Notes: generated from the sequence alone by a model not told the origin. A stretch of DNA of 7,704 nt from Alphaproteobacteria bacterium (GCA_011526395.1 WTHW01000125.1:1-7704); one strand, 5' to 3'. Positions 1 through 7,186 are shown, counted from the first letter of the stretch. Numbers and translations: made by a program.

Positions 1-1
1 A

Positions 2-148
2 GTCAATATCGTAAAGGCTGAAGCGCCAGCACATCTAGCAAGCTTGCCACAATTTGACAGCCCAGCAGAGTTGCCAAATATGCCAAAAACTGAAGATACC
101 GTTCGTTATGGTCTGAAATGGACAAATGCCGCGAGGGATAAATCATGA
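2..148 (+). CDS. 3' end of upstream gene, probably the molybdopterin catalytic subunit SoeA (partial)
   Basis: Only the C-terminal 48 residues are present; the gene starts before the window. This is the only one of the three + frames open across bases 2-148, ending ...TNAARDKS followed by TGA. That stop overlaps the ATG of the next gene (ATGA, 145-148), which points to translational coupling. The tail itself has no motif I recognise, so the identity is inferred from position: in soeABC and dmsABC-type operons the large molybdopterin oxidoreductase subunit lies directly before the four-cluster ferredoxin subunit and the DmsC-type anchor. If this is SoeA, it oxidises sulfite to sulfate at a molybdenum cofactor in the cytoplasm. 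It could equally be the catalytic subunit of another DMSO reductase-family enzyme. Confidence 0.6.
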   Translation, partial: VNIVKAEAPAHLASLPQFDSPAELPNMPKTEDTVRYGLKWTNAARDKS

Positions 149-915
149 CATCATTACCTGAACCACAAGCCATTAAACTTGGCCTTGTCATTGACCTTGA
201 TATTTGTGTCGGGTGTCATGCATGTGTTGTGAATTGTAAAGAATGGAACACCTCTGGCTATGGCGCCCCTTTGGCAGATGAAGATGCTTATGGCGCCGCC
301 CCATCAGGCTCATGGCTCAACCGTGTTCACTCTTACGAGGTGACACCAGAGCCGACAAATAATGCACCAGCCATTTCACGCACAGTGCATTTCCCGAAAT
401 CATGCTTGCATTGCGAAGAGGCACCTTGTGTGACTGTTTGCCCAACTGGCGCATCTTATAAACGTGCTGAAGATGGCATTGTTTTGGTCAATGAAGATTG
501 GTGTATTGGTTGTGGTCTTTGTGCATGGTCATGCCCTTACGGCGCGCGCGAGATGGACCCCGCTGAACAGGTGATGAAGAAATGTACCCTTTGTGTAGAC
601 CGTATCTATAATGATAATCTGCCCGAAGAAGACAGACAGCCAGCTTGTGTACGCACATGTCCAACAAATGCCCGTCACTTTGGTGATCTAGGCGATCCAA
701 ACTCAGAGGTCTCATTGCTAGTCGCAGCGCGCGGCGGTATGGATTTGATGCCAGAACAAGGCACAAAGCCTGTGAATCAATATCTGCCACCACGCGAGCG
801 TAGCATCGAAGATGATGCGACGCAGTCTCTTGTCGCTATGGCAGAAGCACAACAGCCACAAGGCTTTTGGAAATGGGTTGATAGCGCCCTTGATAAGATT
901 TCAGGAGAAGCCTAA
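145..915 (+). CDS. soeB: 4Fe-4S ferredoxin-type electron transfer subunit, likely sulfite dehydrogenase subunit SoeB
   Basis: This 256-residue protein is the electron-transfer subunit of a DmsABC-type molybdoenzyme. Sixteen cysteines form four [4Fe-4S] cluster motifs: C21-x2-C24-x2-C27-x3-C31, C87-x2-C90-x4-C95-x3-C99, C120-x2-C123-x2-C126-x3-C130, and C147-x2-C150 paired with C168-x3-C172. The stretches HFPKSCLHCEEAPCVTVCP, the CIGCGLCAWSCPYGAR region and the ending GGMDLMPEQGTKPVNQYLPP look like SoeB of alphaproteobacterial sulfite dehydrogenases as I remember them; this was not checked by a search. There is no twin-arginine signal, which fits a cytoplasmic subunit that follows its catalytic partner. 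A gaggg site (about 133-137) precedes the ATG at 145. The gene overlaps the upstream stop by 4 bp and the downstream start by 1 bp. The family is certain; sulfite as substrate is likely, and DMSO, thiosulfate or polysulfide reductases are the alternatives. Confidence 0.85.
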   Translation: MTSLPEPQAIKLGLVIDLDICVGCHACVVNCKEWNTSGYGAPLADEDAYGAAPSGSWLNRVHSYEVTPEPTNNAPAISRTVHFPKSCLHCEEAPCVTVCPTGASYKRAEDGIVLVNEDWCIGCGLCAWSCPYGAREMDPAEQVMKKCTLCVDRIYNDNLPEEDRQPACVRTCPTNARHFGDLGDPNSEVSLLVAARGGMDLMPEQGTKPVNQYLPPRERSIEDDATQSLVAMAEAQQPQGFWKWVDSALDKISGEA

Positions 916-1814
916 TGCGTCCTGCTTTTTCAATTATATTCTTCACTGTTATGTCTGGCTTTGGTTTCGGCCTTGCCGCATTGGTATCTTTGAACCTGAT
1001 TGCCATGCCAGATTTATCTGACAAGCTGCTTGTGGCAGCTGTCATCATGATATTCTCAGGCGCAGGCTTGCTGTCATCAACCTTCCATTTGGGTCATCCT
1101 GAACGTGCTTGGCGTGCTTTGACACAATGGCGCTCTAGCTGGCTTAGCCGTGAAGGTGTTTTGGCCATTATCACGCTTGATGCTGTTTTGGGCTGGTTTT
1201 TATATGCTCATTTTGTGGGTGAGCCACCTTTATGGGCAGGTATCATTGTCGCTGGCCTTTGTCTTGCCACTATCTTCTGCACAGCGATGATTTACGCATC
1301 ATTGCGCACGGTGGCGCGCTGGCATCATCCGCTTACATCTGTTGCGTATTTGGCATTTGGCATTGCCTCTGGCCTAGTGGGTCTTACCGCTTTGACTGCG
1401 CTCACCTCAGGCCCATCAGCTTCATTGGCGATGGCCGCTAGCTGGGCGCTGGTTGGTGCATGGGGTGTTAAGCTCGTTTGGTGGCAAGTTGCTGGTAAAG
1501 AAGATGCCCCAAGCACAAGAGAAACAGCCACAGGTCTTGGCAAGCTTGGAAAAGTGGCGCCTCTCATGCCGCCTCATACATCTGAAAATTACCTTCAGCA
1601 CGAGATGGGCTTTCAGGTCGGTCGCAAACATGCACGCACCATTCGGATGATCTCATTGACGATTGGCGGCGCGCTGCCTCTTATCCTTTTGTCTGCCTTG
1701 CCAGCTTCACCTATTGCCTTGATGCTAGCTGTTGCGGCGACATTGGCAGGTCTGTTTTTTGAAAGATGGTTGTTCTTTGCTGAAGCAAAACATGTGGTGA
1801 TGCTTTACTACTAG
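915..1814 (+). CDS. soeC: DmsC-type membrane anchor subunit, likely sulfite dehydrogenase subunit SoeC
   Basis: This 299-residue integral membrane protein has about eight hydrophobic segments (roughly residues 5-27, 38-57, 85-105, 108-130, 140-160, 165-190, 243-262 and 266-285). This is the usual size and topology of the DmsC/SoeC anchor family, which exchanges electrons with the quinone pool. Family-like features are the start MRPAFSIIFFT, the block SSTFHLGHPERAWRAL (54-69) followed by QWRSSWLSREG (71-81), and the ending ERWLFFAEAKHVVMLYY. The ATG shares one base with the soeB stop (TAATG, 913-917) and has a strong ribosome site, aggagaag at 903-910. With SoeB it would pass electrons from sulfite oxidation to ubiquinone. 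I see no convincing terminator after the stop, so read-through into the prepilin genes cannot be excluded, but function does not connect them. Confidence 0.85.
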   Translation: MRPAFSIIFFTVMSGFGFGLAALVSLNLIAMPDLSDKLLVAAVIMIFSGAGLLSSTFHLGHPERAWRALTQWRSSWLSREGVLAIITLDAVLGWFLYAHFVGEPPLWAGIIVAGLCLATIFCTAMIYASLRTVARWHHPLTSVAYLAFGIASGLVGLTALTALTSGPSASLAMAASWALVGAWGVKLVWWQVAGKEDAPSTRETATGLGKLGKVAPLMPPHTSENYLQHEMGFQVGRKHARTIRMISLTIGGALPLILLSALPASPIALMLAVAATLAGLFFERWLFFAEAKHVVMLYY

Positions 1815-1905
1815 GCGCTATTGACTTGTGCCGCGCAAAATAAGAGATTCATGATTAAGAGTGATATCTCACTTAACATGTTATTGGGTTTATGGTGGCG
1901 TCGGC

Positions 1906-3942
1906 GTGCGTAAGTTTAGTTTAGCCTTGCAAAAAGGTGTTTCGACAGTTGAATTGCTTGTCGCAATGACTGTGTTATCAACGGTGGCAATCGGTGTTTT
2001 TGGCCTGTTATCCAACACAGAATCAACATTGCTCAAGTCACGAAGCAACCTGACGAATCAGCAATCTGAAGAAGCGCTTGGCGCTTATCTTTATGAAGAG
2101 TTCATCACTTATGATGAAACAGTGCCAGGCTCTGGTCTGACAGACTTCAAAGAACAGGTCACTTTCAGCCGCGCTGATTTTCCAAACACAACGCTTCGAT
2201 ATCGTTCACTCATGGGCTATCAGACACGCTATGCTGACGCCTCGCCAACAGCGAAATGTCGCCTTACTTCCGCAACAAACGAGATTATAGGCACTGTCAG
2301 CTTCCGCTCTGATTGCGTGACCATCCCAGAAGGTGCAGCAGATAACCAGACAATTGCGCAAGTGATGAACCAGCTATTGAAAAATGATGTGCCTATCTCA
2401 TTTGGCGTCGAAAATGTTGGCTCTTTATGCACCGTCACCCAAGCGATGAATGATAACAACACATCTCATGGCAAGATAGCCACCCTAACCGTTGATGATC
2501 CAAACTGCCTTGATAGTGCCAGCGTCAATCCGGGTCAGCCTGCGAAAGATGCAGAAATTATTTTCCCGCGTTTTGTTGTCTATAGCTCTACAGATGTAAA
2601 TCGCTATAACACATCACTGATTGATCGCCCGACTGGAAAGACCATCGGCATCGATCTTACAGGGCCAGAGTCAATGGTCGCCCAATCAGGTGTCAGCACG
2701 CCTGAAACAGGCTTGATTCTAACCTCTTTATCGGATGATCAAACAGGGATTGCGATTTTATCATCGCCCCTTATTGGCGCAGAGCTTACTGTCTCAGATT
2801 CTCATGGCGCCGCTGTTGCAGGCGACAATACCAGAACTTTGACCCTCACAGGTACATTCGGCCAGCTAAAAGAGGCTATTCGCGAATTGTTCTACAAATC
2901 ACCCACCGGCTTCTTTGGCTCAGATTCTGTCAGTGTCGTTGTTCGTTCAGGGGCTCAACGTTCCGTGCATCAATTCGATGTTGATATCTCACCAAATTGC
3001 GGTGATCAGGTGCAAGGCACAGCGACACGATTTGATTTGGGCTATATTGATAATTCAACAGGTATAGCCGTTTTTGATGAGACCACAGCGACGTTCCTCA
3101 CAACTGTTTCTGTCTTTAACCCCTCATCACCGACTCATTTCTATGGTTATTGCCAGCCAAATTCACATCGTTATGATTTTGTTCAACAAAAGCGTATCAA
3201 TGGAAGCATGTGTAATCCTACATCCACACATGACAATACGACATATCAGCGTTATTCCAGCCGTCTGATGACCTATGATAACGGCACGGCATGGAATCTT
3301 AACAGCTCCATCAATGTCTTCTTATATGAAGAATCAGATAATATGACTCAAGACCGCTATGCGCTTCAGCTGATTTTGGATGGTTATCCCGGCATCTGTA
3401 ATTCTGGTACAGCGCCAACCACATTGGCCGCATCACGCAGTTCTGGCAATGCGATGAAAAACAGCGATTTCAAAGATTTGAATCTACCTGATGACATCTG
3501 GCCAAACAGTTCTATTAAAAATGACAGTGACCGCCGTTGTCGCCTTGCGTTCCGTCTGTCCAATATTGAACCTGGCCGTGATCTTGATGATACCAGTGAT
3601 TTACATACCTTCACAGATGACCCTGATGAATATACAGGCGTGATTGGCACAGATGGCAGATTAACTGCCAGAGCCAGCTGGCAAGTCCCTATCGACGGGG
3701 TTGTTGTTCCGTTGCGTGTGACAAACACCTCAACCACACCTGTTGAGCTACGCAATTACACATTTGGTAATCCGATTTTTGAATTGCTGTTCTGGGATAC
3801 CTTGAACTCATGGAATATCCGTGCGCTAGACCCTGTCACAAACAAGGTTGTCTTCCGCCGCATTCCTTTTGCACCGGGGAATGCGAACCAGACACAAGCC
3901 ATCCGCTTGAATATTAACCAGTCACGCCGATGTGGCACGTAA
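1906..3942 (+). CDS. Large prepilin-like protein with a cadherin/Ig-like module (putative modular minor pilin)
   Basis: From the GTG at 1906 the product has 678 residues. It starts MRKFSLALQKG followed by VSTVELL: a short basic leader, Gly at -1, Glu at +5 and a hydrophobic helix to about residue 36. This is a type IV prepilin (class III) signal cut by a prepilin peptidase. An in-frame GTG at 1861 would add 15 residues and spoil the short basic leader, so 1906 is preferred; a weak ggtgg (1894-1898) lies 7 bases before it. After an unassigned region (about 40-240), residues about 245-361 resemble the cadherin/Ig-like modules of bacterial surface proteins, above all LTLTGTFGQLKEAIRELFY and GFFGSDSVSVVV. 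The C-terminal 300 residues, Asn/Asp-rich with several cysteines, match nothing I know. Ordinary pilins have 130-250 residues, so the size implies an exposed tip or side module. It is followed after 31 bp by a second modular prepilin, probably co-transcribed. Pilin-type signal: sure; adhesin role: inferred. Confidence 0.85.
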   Translation: MRKFSLALQKGVSTVELLVAMTVLSTVAIGVFGLLSNTESTLLKSRSNLTNQQSEEALGAYLYEEFITYDETVPGSGLTDFKEQVTFSRADFPNTTLRYRSLMGYQTRYADASPTAKCRLTSATNEIIGTVSFRSDCVTIPEGAADNQTIAQVMNQLLKNDVPISFGVENVGSLCTVTQAMNDNNTSHGKIATLTVDDPNCLDSASVNPGQPAKDAEIIFPRFVVYSSTDVNRYNTSLIDRPTGKTIGIDLTGPESMVAQSGVSTPETGLILTSLSDDQTGIAILSSPLIGAELTVSDSHGAAVAGDNTRTLTLTGTFGQLKEAIRELFYKSPTGFFGSDSVSVVVRSGAQRSVHQFDVDISPNCGDQVQGTATRFDLGYIDNSTGIAVFDETTATFLTTVSVFNPSSPTHFYGYCQPNSHRYDFVQQKRINGSMCNPTSTHDNTTYQRYSSRLMTYDNGTAWNLNSSINVFLYEESDNMTQDRYALQLILDGYPGICNSGTAPTTLAASRSSGNAMKNSDFKDLNLPDDIWPNSSIKNDSDRRCRLAFRLSNIEPGRDLDDTSDLHTFTDDPDEYTGVIGTDGRLTARASWQVPIDGVVVPLRVTNTSTTPVELRNYTFGNPIFELLFWDTLNSWNIRALDPVTNKVVFRRIPFAPGNANQTQAIRLNINQSRRCGT

Positions 3943-3960
3943 GTACTAGCCCCTATAACC

Positions 3961-3966
3961 AAAAGG
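3961..3966 (+). promoter_or_regulatory. Ribosome binding site that decides the start of the second large prepilin
   Basis: The sequence aaaagg lies 7 bases before the ATG at 3974 but only 1 base before the in-frame ATG at 3968. Normal Shine-Dalgarno spacing therefore favours 3974, which removes two residues (Met-Ile) from the longest reading. The prepilin cleavage site is unaffected. Confidence 0.5.
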
Positions 3967-3973
3967 CATGATT

Positions 3974-6373
3974 ATGATCTTATCTCGTTTTCGTTTGTGG
4001 TTGAAACAACAGCTTGTTGGCGGCTTTTCACTTGTTGAATTAATGGTCGCCATCACACTTATGGCGATTGTGGGTGCTGGTGTTGTCTCTGTAATGGATT
4101 ATGTGCAAACCACACGGGTGCGCGTGCAGACAACGGTTGAGCTGAATGACGAGGTTGATAGAGCTGAATTATTTGTGCGCACCAGACTGAAAACAGCAGA
4201 CCGCCTGTTATTTGATAACAGCTCTGTAAATTGGTCAGATATGCTCTATAGCGCAGAATGTTTGCTCTTATTGCGCCGTGATCCACAAGACAGAACAGGG
4301 GTTAATCTTGTCCAAAACACCGCCGAAGTCACAACAGCCAACTTCCCACAGCTAGGCGATAATCAGGCCTTTACACTTGGCCTATGGTTTAAACGTGACA
4401 ATAAATCTATGCCAACGATTGAAACATTGGCCTCATGGGGGACTTATGATCCTAATGCTGAAAGCTCTATTGCCTTTGTGCTAACGCCTTTTGGGGAATT
4501 GGCGATACGATATGGTACCAAGACCTTATTTGTGCCTGCACCGCGTGACTTGCATAATGGCAAATGGCATCATCTTGTTGTCTCTTATGATAATGTCACC
4601 TCTTCAGGCATCGCTGATGCTAATAGTGTAAATATCTTCTTAAATGGCTATCCGCGCGCTGTCAGTGCGATTGACCCGAATATCACCCCGATGATTGATT
4701 TGGGCCCAAGCGCTGATGATTTTTCTATTGGTGTGCCGCTAACAGGGGATAATTTCACAGCCTTTAACGGTGTGATATCTGATGTTGAGTTTTATGATAG
4801 CGCGGCAAATGAAGTCCAAGCTGCAGCGATTTATGATGTTAATCTTGACCCCAACGGGATGATGAAACAGCTTCACTGGCCTCTTAGCTCCTATGATGCT
4901 GATAATGATCGTTTCGCTGATATCTCAGGCAAAAACAGAACAGGCGCCGCCATTGGTCTATCAGATGCCACAGCCACAGCGACCACCACGAATGAGCGTT
5001 ATTTCGGTGATGTATTCGCAATGGTCGACAGGCCAAATGACGGCAATGATAATTATGAATTGTTGCACCGTGCGCGTCATGATGATTGCCCTGACAGCAT
5101 CGCTGAGGCAAATGGCTTTAAGACCGTTTCTGATGATATTTTCGTGCGTCCTGAAAATGGCAATTTCTTCACACGCTCTGACAGCGATGCGAATGATGTT
5201 CTGTTTAATTATGGCTATCGCGCAGGCAATGGGGCGGCCTCATTTAACTATGATACAAGCCCAAAGAAGCTGGCATTGAATAAAAAATTCTTTGATGAAG
5301 ATTTCTGCCGTGCTGATCCTAATCTTGTTTTGAATAGGCCAGCTGGCGTTGCAAGTTGTCCCATCACACAAGGCTTTGCCTATATCGCGACTGACTATGA
5401 TAATGAAACGGACGAGTTATTCATCCCCAAAGCGCAATTTTGGGCAGATAATAACACCTATTATAATATTCCGGGCGCACCAAACACAATTAATGCAACA
5501 TGGAGCGCTGACACAGGTGTGATGAGCTTTTTCGTCACAGATGGCAGCGCGGTTGAGATTGAAGAATGGGAAAAAACCATGCGCAATCTTGCCTATCGTC
5601 CAAAGCGTGAGGAATATGCACCAACCAAAGATATCGTGATCTCACTTGGCTATTTGCCGATGGAAATTAACGGCCAATTCCATTTCTATGATTTTATCGA
5701 GGTGGCAGACAACGTCACAGTTGATTGGGAAGCATCTCAAAACGCGGCCTTTGCCTCAACCTTCTGTGGCACCAAGGGCTATTTGGCAACAGTGACAAGC
5801 CGCGAAGAAAATGACTTCCTGATTGAACGGTTCCGTAAATCCAATGGGGCTGTACCTGCTGGTTGGCTTGGCGGGACGGATAAAGCCACAAACGGCCAAT
5901 GGCTGTGGGAAGCCAACAGCCCAGAAGCTGGCACACGTTTTTGGGATCAAACCAATGTCGACAATGCCGAAGGGCGTCCTGTCTCCTCACTTGGTCTTGA
6001 TGTGATGGATAGTGATTTTACCATGACAGATAATGTTGCGATTGCCGGCGCGCCATCTGATGCGTTTAAGCGCCGTGTGACAACACAAGATAACCCTGCT
6101 GTGACATTGCATTATCATAATTGGGCCTCTTACGAGCCAAATGACGTAGGTAGCGGTAATGGCGAAGCTTACCTGCAGATTGTGGGATCGCCCATCGGTC
6201 AGGGGCTATGGAATGATTTGCCAGATAACAGACCCTGTATTGATAACCAGAAATATGACCCGTGCGGTTATTATGTCGAATTTGGCGGTCGTCCTGGCGA
6301 GTCACTAAACTCACTTGTCTATGAGCGTACAGTGGATTTATCAGCCCAGCGTGAGTTCTGTAAACAAGAGTAG
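3974..6373 (+). CDS. Modular prepilin-like protein with LamG and C-type lectin modules (putative tip adhesin)
   Basis: This 799-residue product (801 from the ATG at 3968) starts with a basic leader ending KQQLVGG, then FSLVELMVAITLMAIVGAG: a canonical type IV prepilin signal with Phe at +1 and Glu at +5. Residues about 110-290 look like a LamG/concanavalin A-like module (AFTLGLWFKRD, GKWHHLVVSYD near 195-205, NIFLNG near 220, then GVISDVEFYD). An acidic DADNDRFAD stretch follows. Residues about 470-575 resemble a diverged cadherin-like module (EEWEKTMRNLAYRP). Residues about 568-785 form a C-type lectin-like domain: FYDFIEV, GYLATVTSREENDFL, GWLGGTD, NWASYEPND (EPN at 721-723), WNDLPD (746-751) and GYYVEFGG. 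EPN and WND are Ca2+ and sugar ligands in mannose-type C-type lectins. The protein probably presents glycan-binding modules at a pilus or pseudopilus tip; target and machine are unknown. It follows the first large prepilin by 31 bp, likely in one operon. Confidence 0.88.
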   Translation: MILSRFRLWLKQQLVGGFSLVELMVAITLMAIVGAGVVSVMDYVQTTRVRVQTTVELNDEVDRAELFVRTRLKTADRLLFDNSSVNWSDMLYSAECLLLLRRDPQDRTGVNLVQNTAEVTTANFPQLGDNQAFTLGLWFKRDNKSMPTIETLASWGTYDPNAESSIAFVLTPFGELAIRYGTKTLFVPAPRDLHNGKWHHLVVSYDNVTSSGIADANSVNIFLNGYPRAVSAIDPNITPMIDLGPSADDFSIGVPLTGDNFTAFNGVISDVEFYDSAANEVQAAAIYDVNLDPNGMMKQLHWPLSSYDADNDRFADISGKNRTGAAIGLSDATATATTTNERYFGDVFAMVDRPNDGNDNYELLHRARHDDCPDSIAEANGFKTVSDDIFVRPENGNFFTRSDSDANDVLFNYGYRAGNGAASFNYDTSPKKLALNKKFFDEDFCRADPNLVLNRPAGVASCPITQGFAYIATDYDNETDELFIPKAQFWADNNTYYNIPGAPNTINATWSADTGVMSFFVTDGSAVEIEEWEKTMRNLAYRPKREEYAPTKDIVISLGYLPMEINGQFHFYDFIEVADNVTVDWEASQNAAFASTFCGTKGYLATVTSREENDFLIERFRKSNGAVPAGWLGGTDKATNGQWLWEANSPEAGTRFWDQTNVDNAEGRPVSSLGLDVMDSDFTMTDNVAIAGAPSDAFKRRVTTQDNPAVTLHYHNWASYEPNDVGSGNGEAYLQIVGSPIGQGLWNDLPDNRPCIDNQKYDPCGYYVEFGGRPGESLNSLVYERTVDLSAQREFCKQE

Positions 6374-6379
6374 AGAGCT

Positions 6380-6973
6380 TTAATATTCGTTCAGGTTCAG
6401 CGTATAGAAACTACCCTGAATATTCGCAATCTCAGAGGTATAAAGCGCCATGCCATAGCCTGTTGCAGTAGCGCATGAGGCAACCAGATAACGACGATAA
6501 CGATCATCGCCGTCATTATCTTGTGTCGCCGCTTGTCCCTTATCCACAACAAAGGCAGTGCTTAATCTGCCATTTACCTCTGATATAGGGGCATAACCTA
6601 CCAACAGGCCAGGTGTCTCAAAGCTATTACCAACACCTAGCAAGCCAGCATCTGCATTTCTGATACGCGCCTCACAAGCACGCGCTAATTGCAAGGATTG
6701 AGCATCATGTGTCTTTTTATAAAAAGGCGGCACACCACCTGTATATTTTGTCAAATACACAGCCAGCTCTAGATTTTCTCGTGCTTCTACATTCAAAAAT
6801 GATTCAACCTGCAATTTGACATTTGATTCATCACTTGTCCCAACAAGGTCAAGCAACGGTATCGCCGCCACAGATATCACAGCCGCAATCAGCATCGTTG
6901 CCACAAGGGCAAATCCCTCTTGTTTTTGTGGTATCGGGTTTTTCTTGTCTGCTAACATCATTTTGGAACACAT
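6380..6973 (-). CDS. Small prepilin-like protein lacking Glu5 (GspK/PilX/MshP-like minor pilin)
   Basis: This 197-residue product has a polar leader ending PQKQEG, then FALVATMLIAAVISVAAIPLL, a hydrophobic helix to about residue 43. The Gly/Phe junction (20/21) is a prepilin peptidase site, but mature position +5 is Ala25 instead of Glu. Loss of Glu5 is typical of the pseudopilin at the tip of type II secretion pseudopili (GspK) and of PilX/MshP-like minor pilins. It is shorter than GspK (about 300 residues) and nearer PilX/MshP in size. The globular part has Cys in ARACEARIR and VASCATATGYG, and an acidic DNDGDDR loop. The start is uncertain: ATGs at 6973, 6961 and 6958 are all in frame, and none has a good ribosome site. 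The gene converges on the two large prepilin genes with 6 bp between stops, so it has its own promoter upstream of 6973. It may be the partner that caps a tip complex with them; that is inference from proximity and class. Confidence 0.8.
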   Translation of the reverse strand: MCSKMMLADKKNPIPQKQEGFALVATMLIAAVISVAAIPLLDLVGTSDESNVKLQVESFLNVEARENLELAVYLTKYTGGVPPFYKKTHDAQSLQLARACEARIRNADAGLLGVGNSFETPGLLVGYAPISEVNGRLSTAFVVDKGQAATQDNDGDDRYRRYLVASCATATGYGMALYTSEIANIQGSFYTLNLNEY

Positions 6974-7073
6974 CTTAAAAACACATCACTTTTACATTCA
7001 TACAGTAAGCGAATATCGCAAAAAATACAGCCTGAAATATGACCAAAGATATAATGCCTTTGATATAGGCGCC

Positions 7074-7089
7074 AAGACGATATCGTCTT
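7074..7089. repeat. Perfect 16 bp palindrome in the divergent intergenic region
   Basis: The sequence aagacgatatcgtctt equals its own reverse complement. It lies about 100 bp upstream of both divergent starts (6973 on -, 7187 on +). It could be the operator of a dimeric regulator serving one or both genes, or a stem-loop (6 bp stem, atat loop). The T-rich sequence that follows on the + strand gives it a faint look of a terminator, but no + strand gene ends nearby. Confidence 0.45.
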
Positions 7090-7147
7090 TTGGTTGATTT
7101 TTCCTGCTTTTATAGGCAAAAGAGGGGCGTCATTAGTTTAAAACAAC

Positions 7148-7163
7148 AAGGCGTAACCGCCTT
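7148..7163 (+). repeat. Inverted repeat (hairpin) in the presumed leader of the pyrophosphatase gene
   Basis: The arms aaggcg and cgcctt flank a taac loop, giving a 6 bp GC-containing stem that ends 23 bases before the ATG at 7187. No T-run follows, so it is not a standard intrinsic terminator. An 8 bp palindrome, gctcgagc (7167-7174), sits right after it. The pair may shape the mRNA leader or be chance. The rest of the 6974-7186 gap shows an isolated tataat at 7050-7055 without a recognisable -35 element. Confidence 0.3.
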
Positions 7164-7186
7164 ATAGCTCGAGCGAGACCATAGCG

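Noticed and set aside
488..793. Open frame on the - strand inside soeB
   Set aside because: It lies antisense to the four-cluster ferredoxin gene, and its product has no recognisable family features.
1821..1849. Possible promoter before the first prepilin (ttgact at 1821-1826)
   Set aside because: At 17 bp spacing the -10 box is gagatt, only half matching the consensus; too weak to annotate.
1861..1905. Upstream GTG (1861) as start of the first large prepilin
   Set aside because: It would place 15 extra residues including Cys, Trp and Tyr before the short basic leader, and no ribosome site fits; GTG 1906 gives a normal 11-residue class III leader.
4893..5279. Open frame in another + frame inside the second large prepilin
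   Set aside because: Met-rich low-quality product caused by frequent gat-gat/atg-type codons of the real frame; a shadow.
6382..6426. Direct repeat aatattcg (6382-6389 and 6419-6426) and inverted ttcagg/cctgaa around the end of the small prepilin
   Set aside because: Both lie within coding sequence, are short, have a 19-base loop and no T-run; most likely chance.
7050..7055. Perfect tataat upstream of ppa
   Set aside because: No -35 like sequence or extended -10 TG at the right distance; in an AT-rich gap one such hexamer is expected by chance.
6816..7097. Open + frame overlapping the start of the - strand prepilin
   Set aside because: Antisense to the clear prepilin helix, and its product has no signal or domain; the prepilin reading explains the region.
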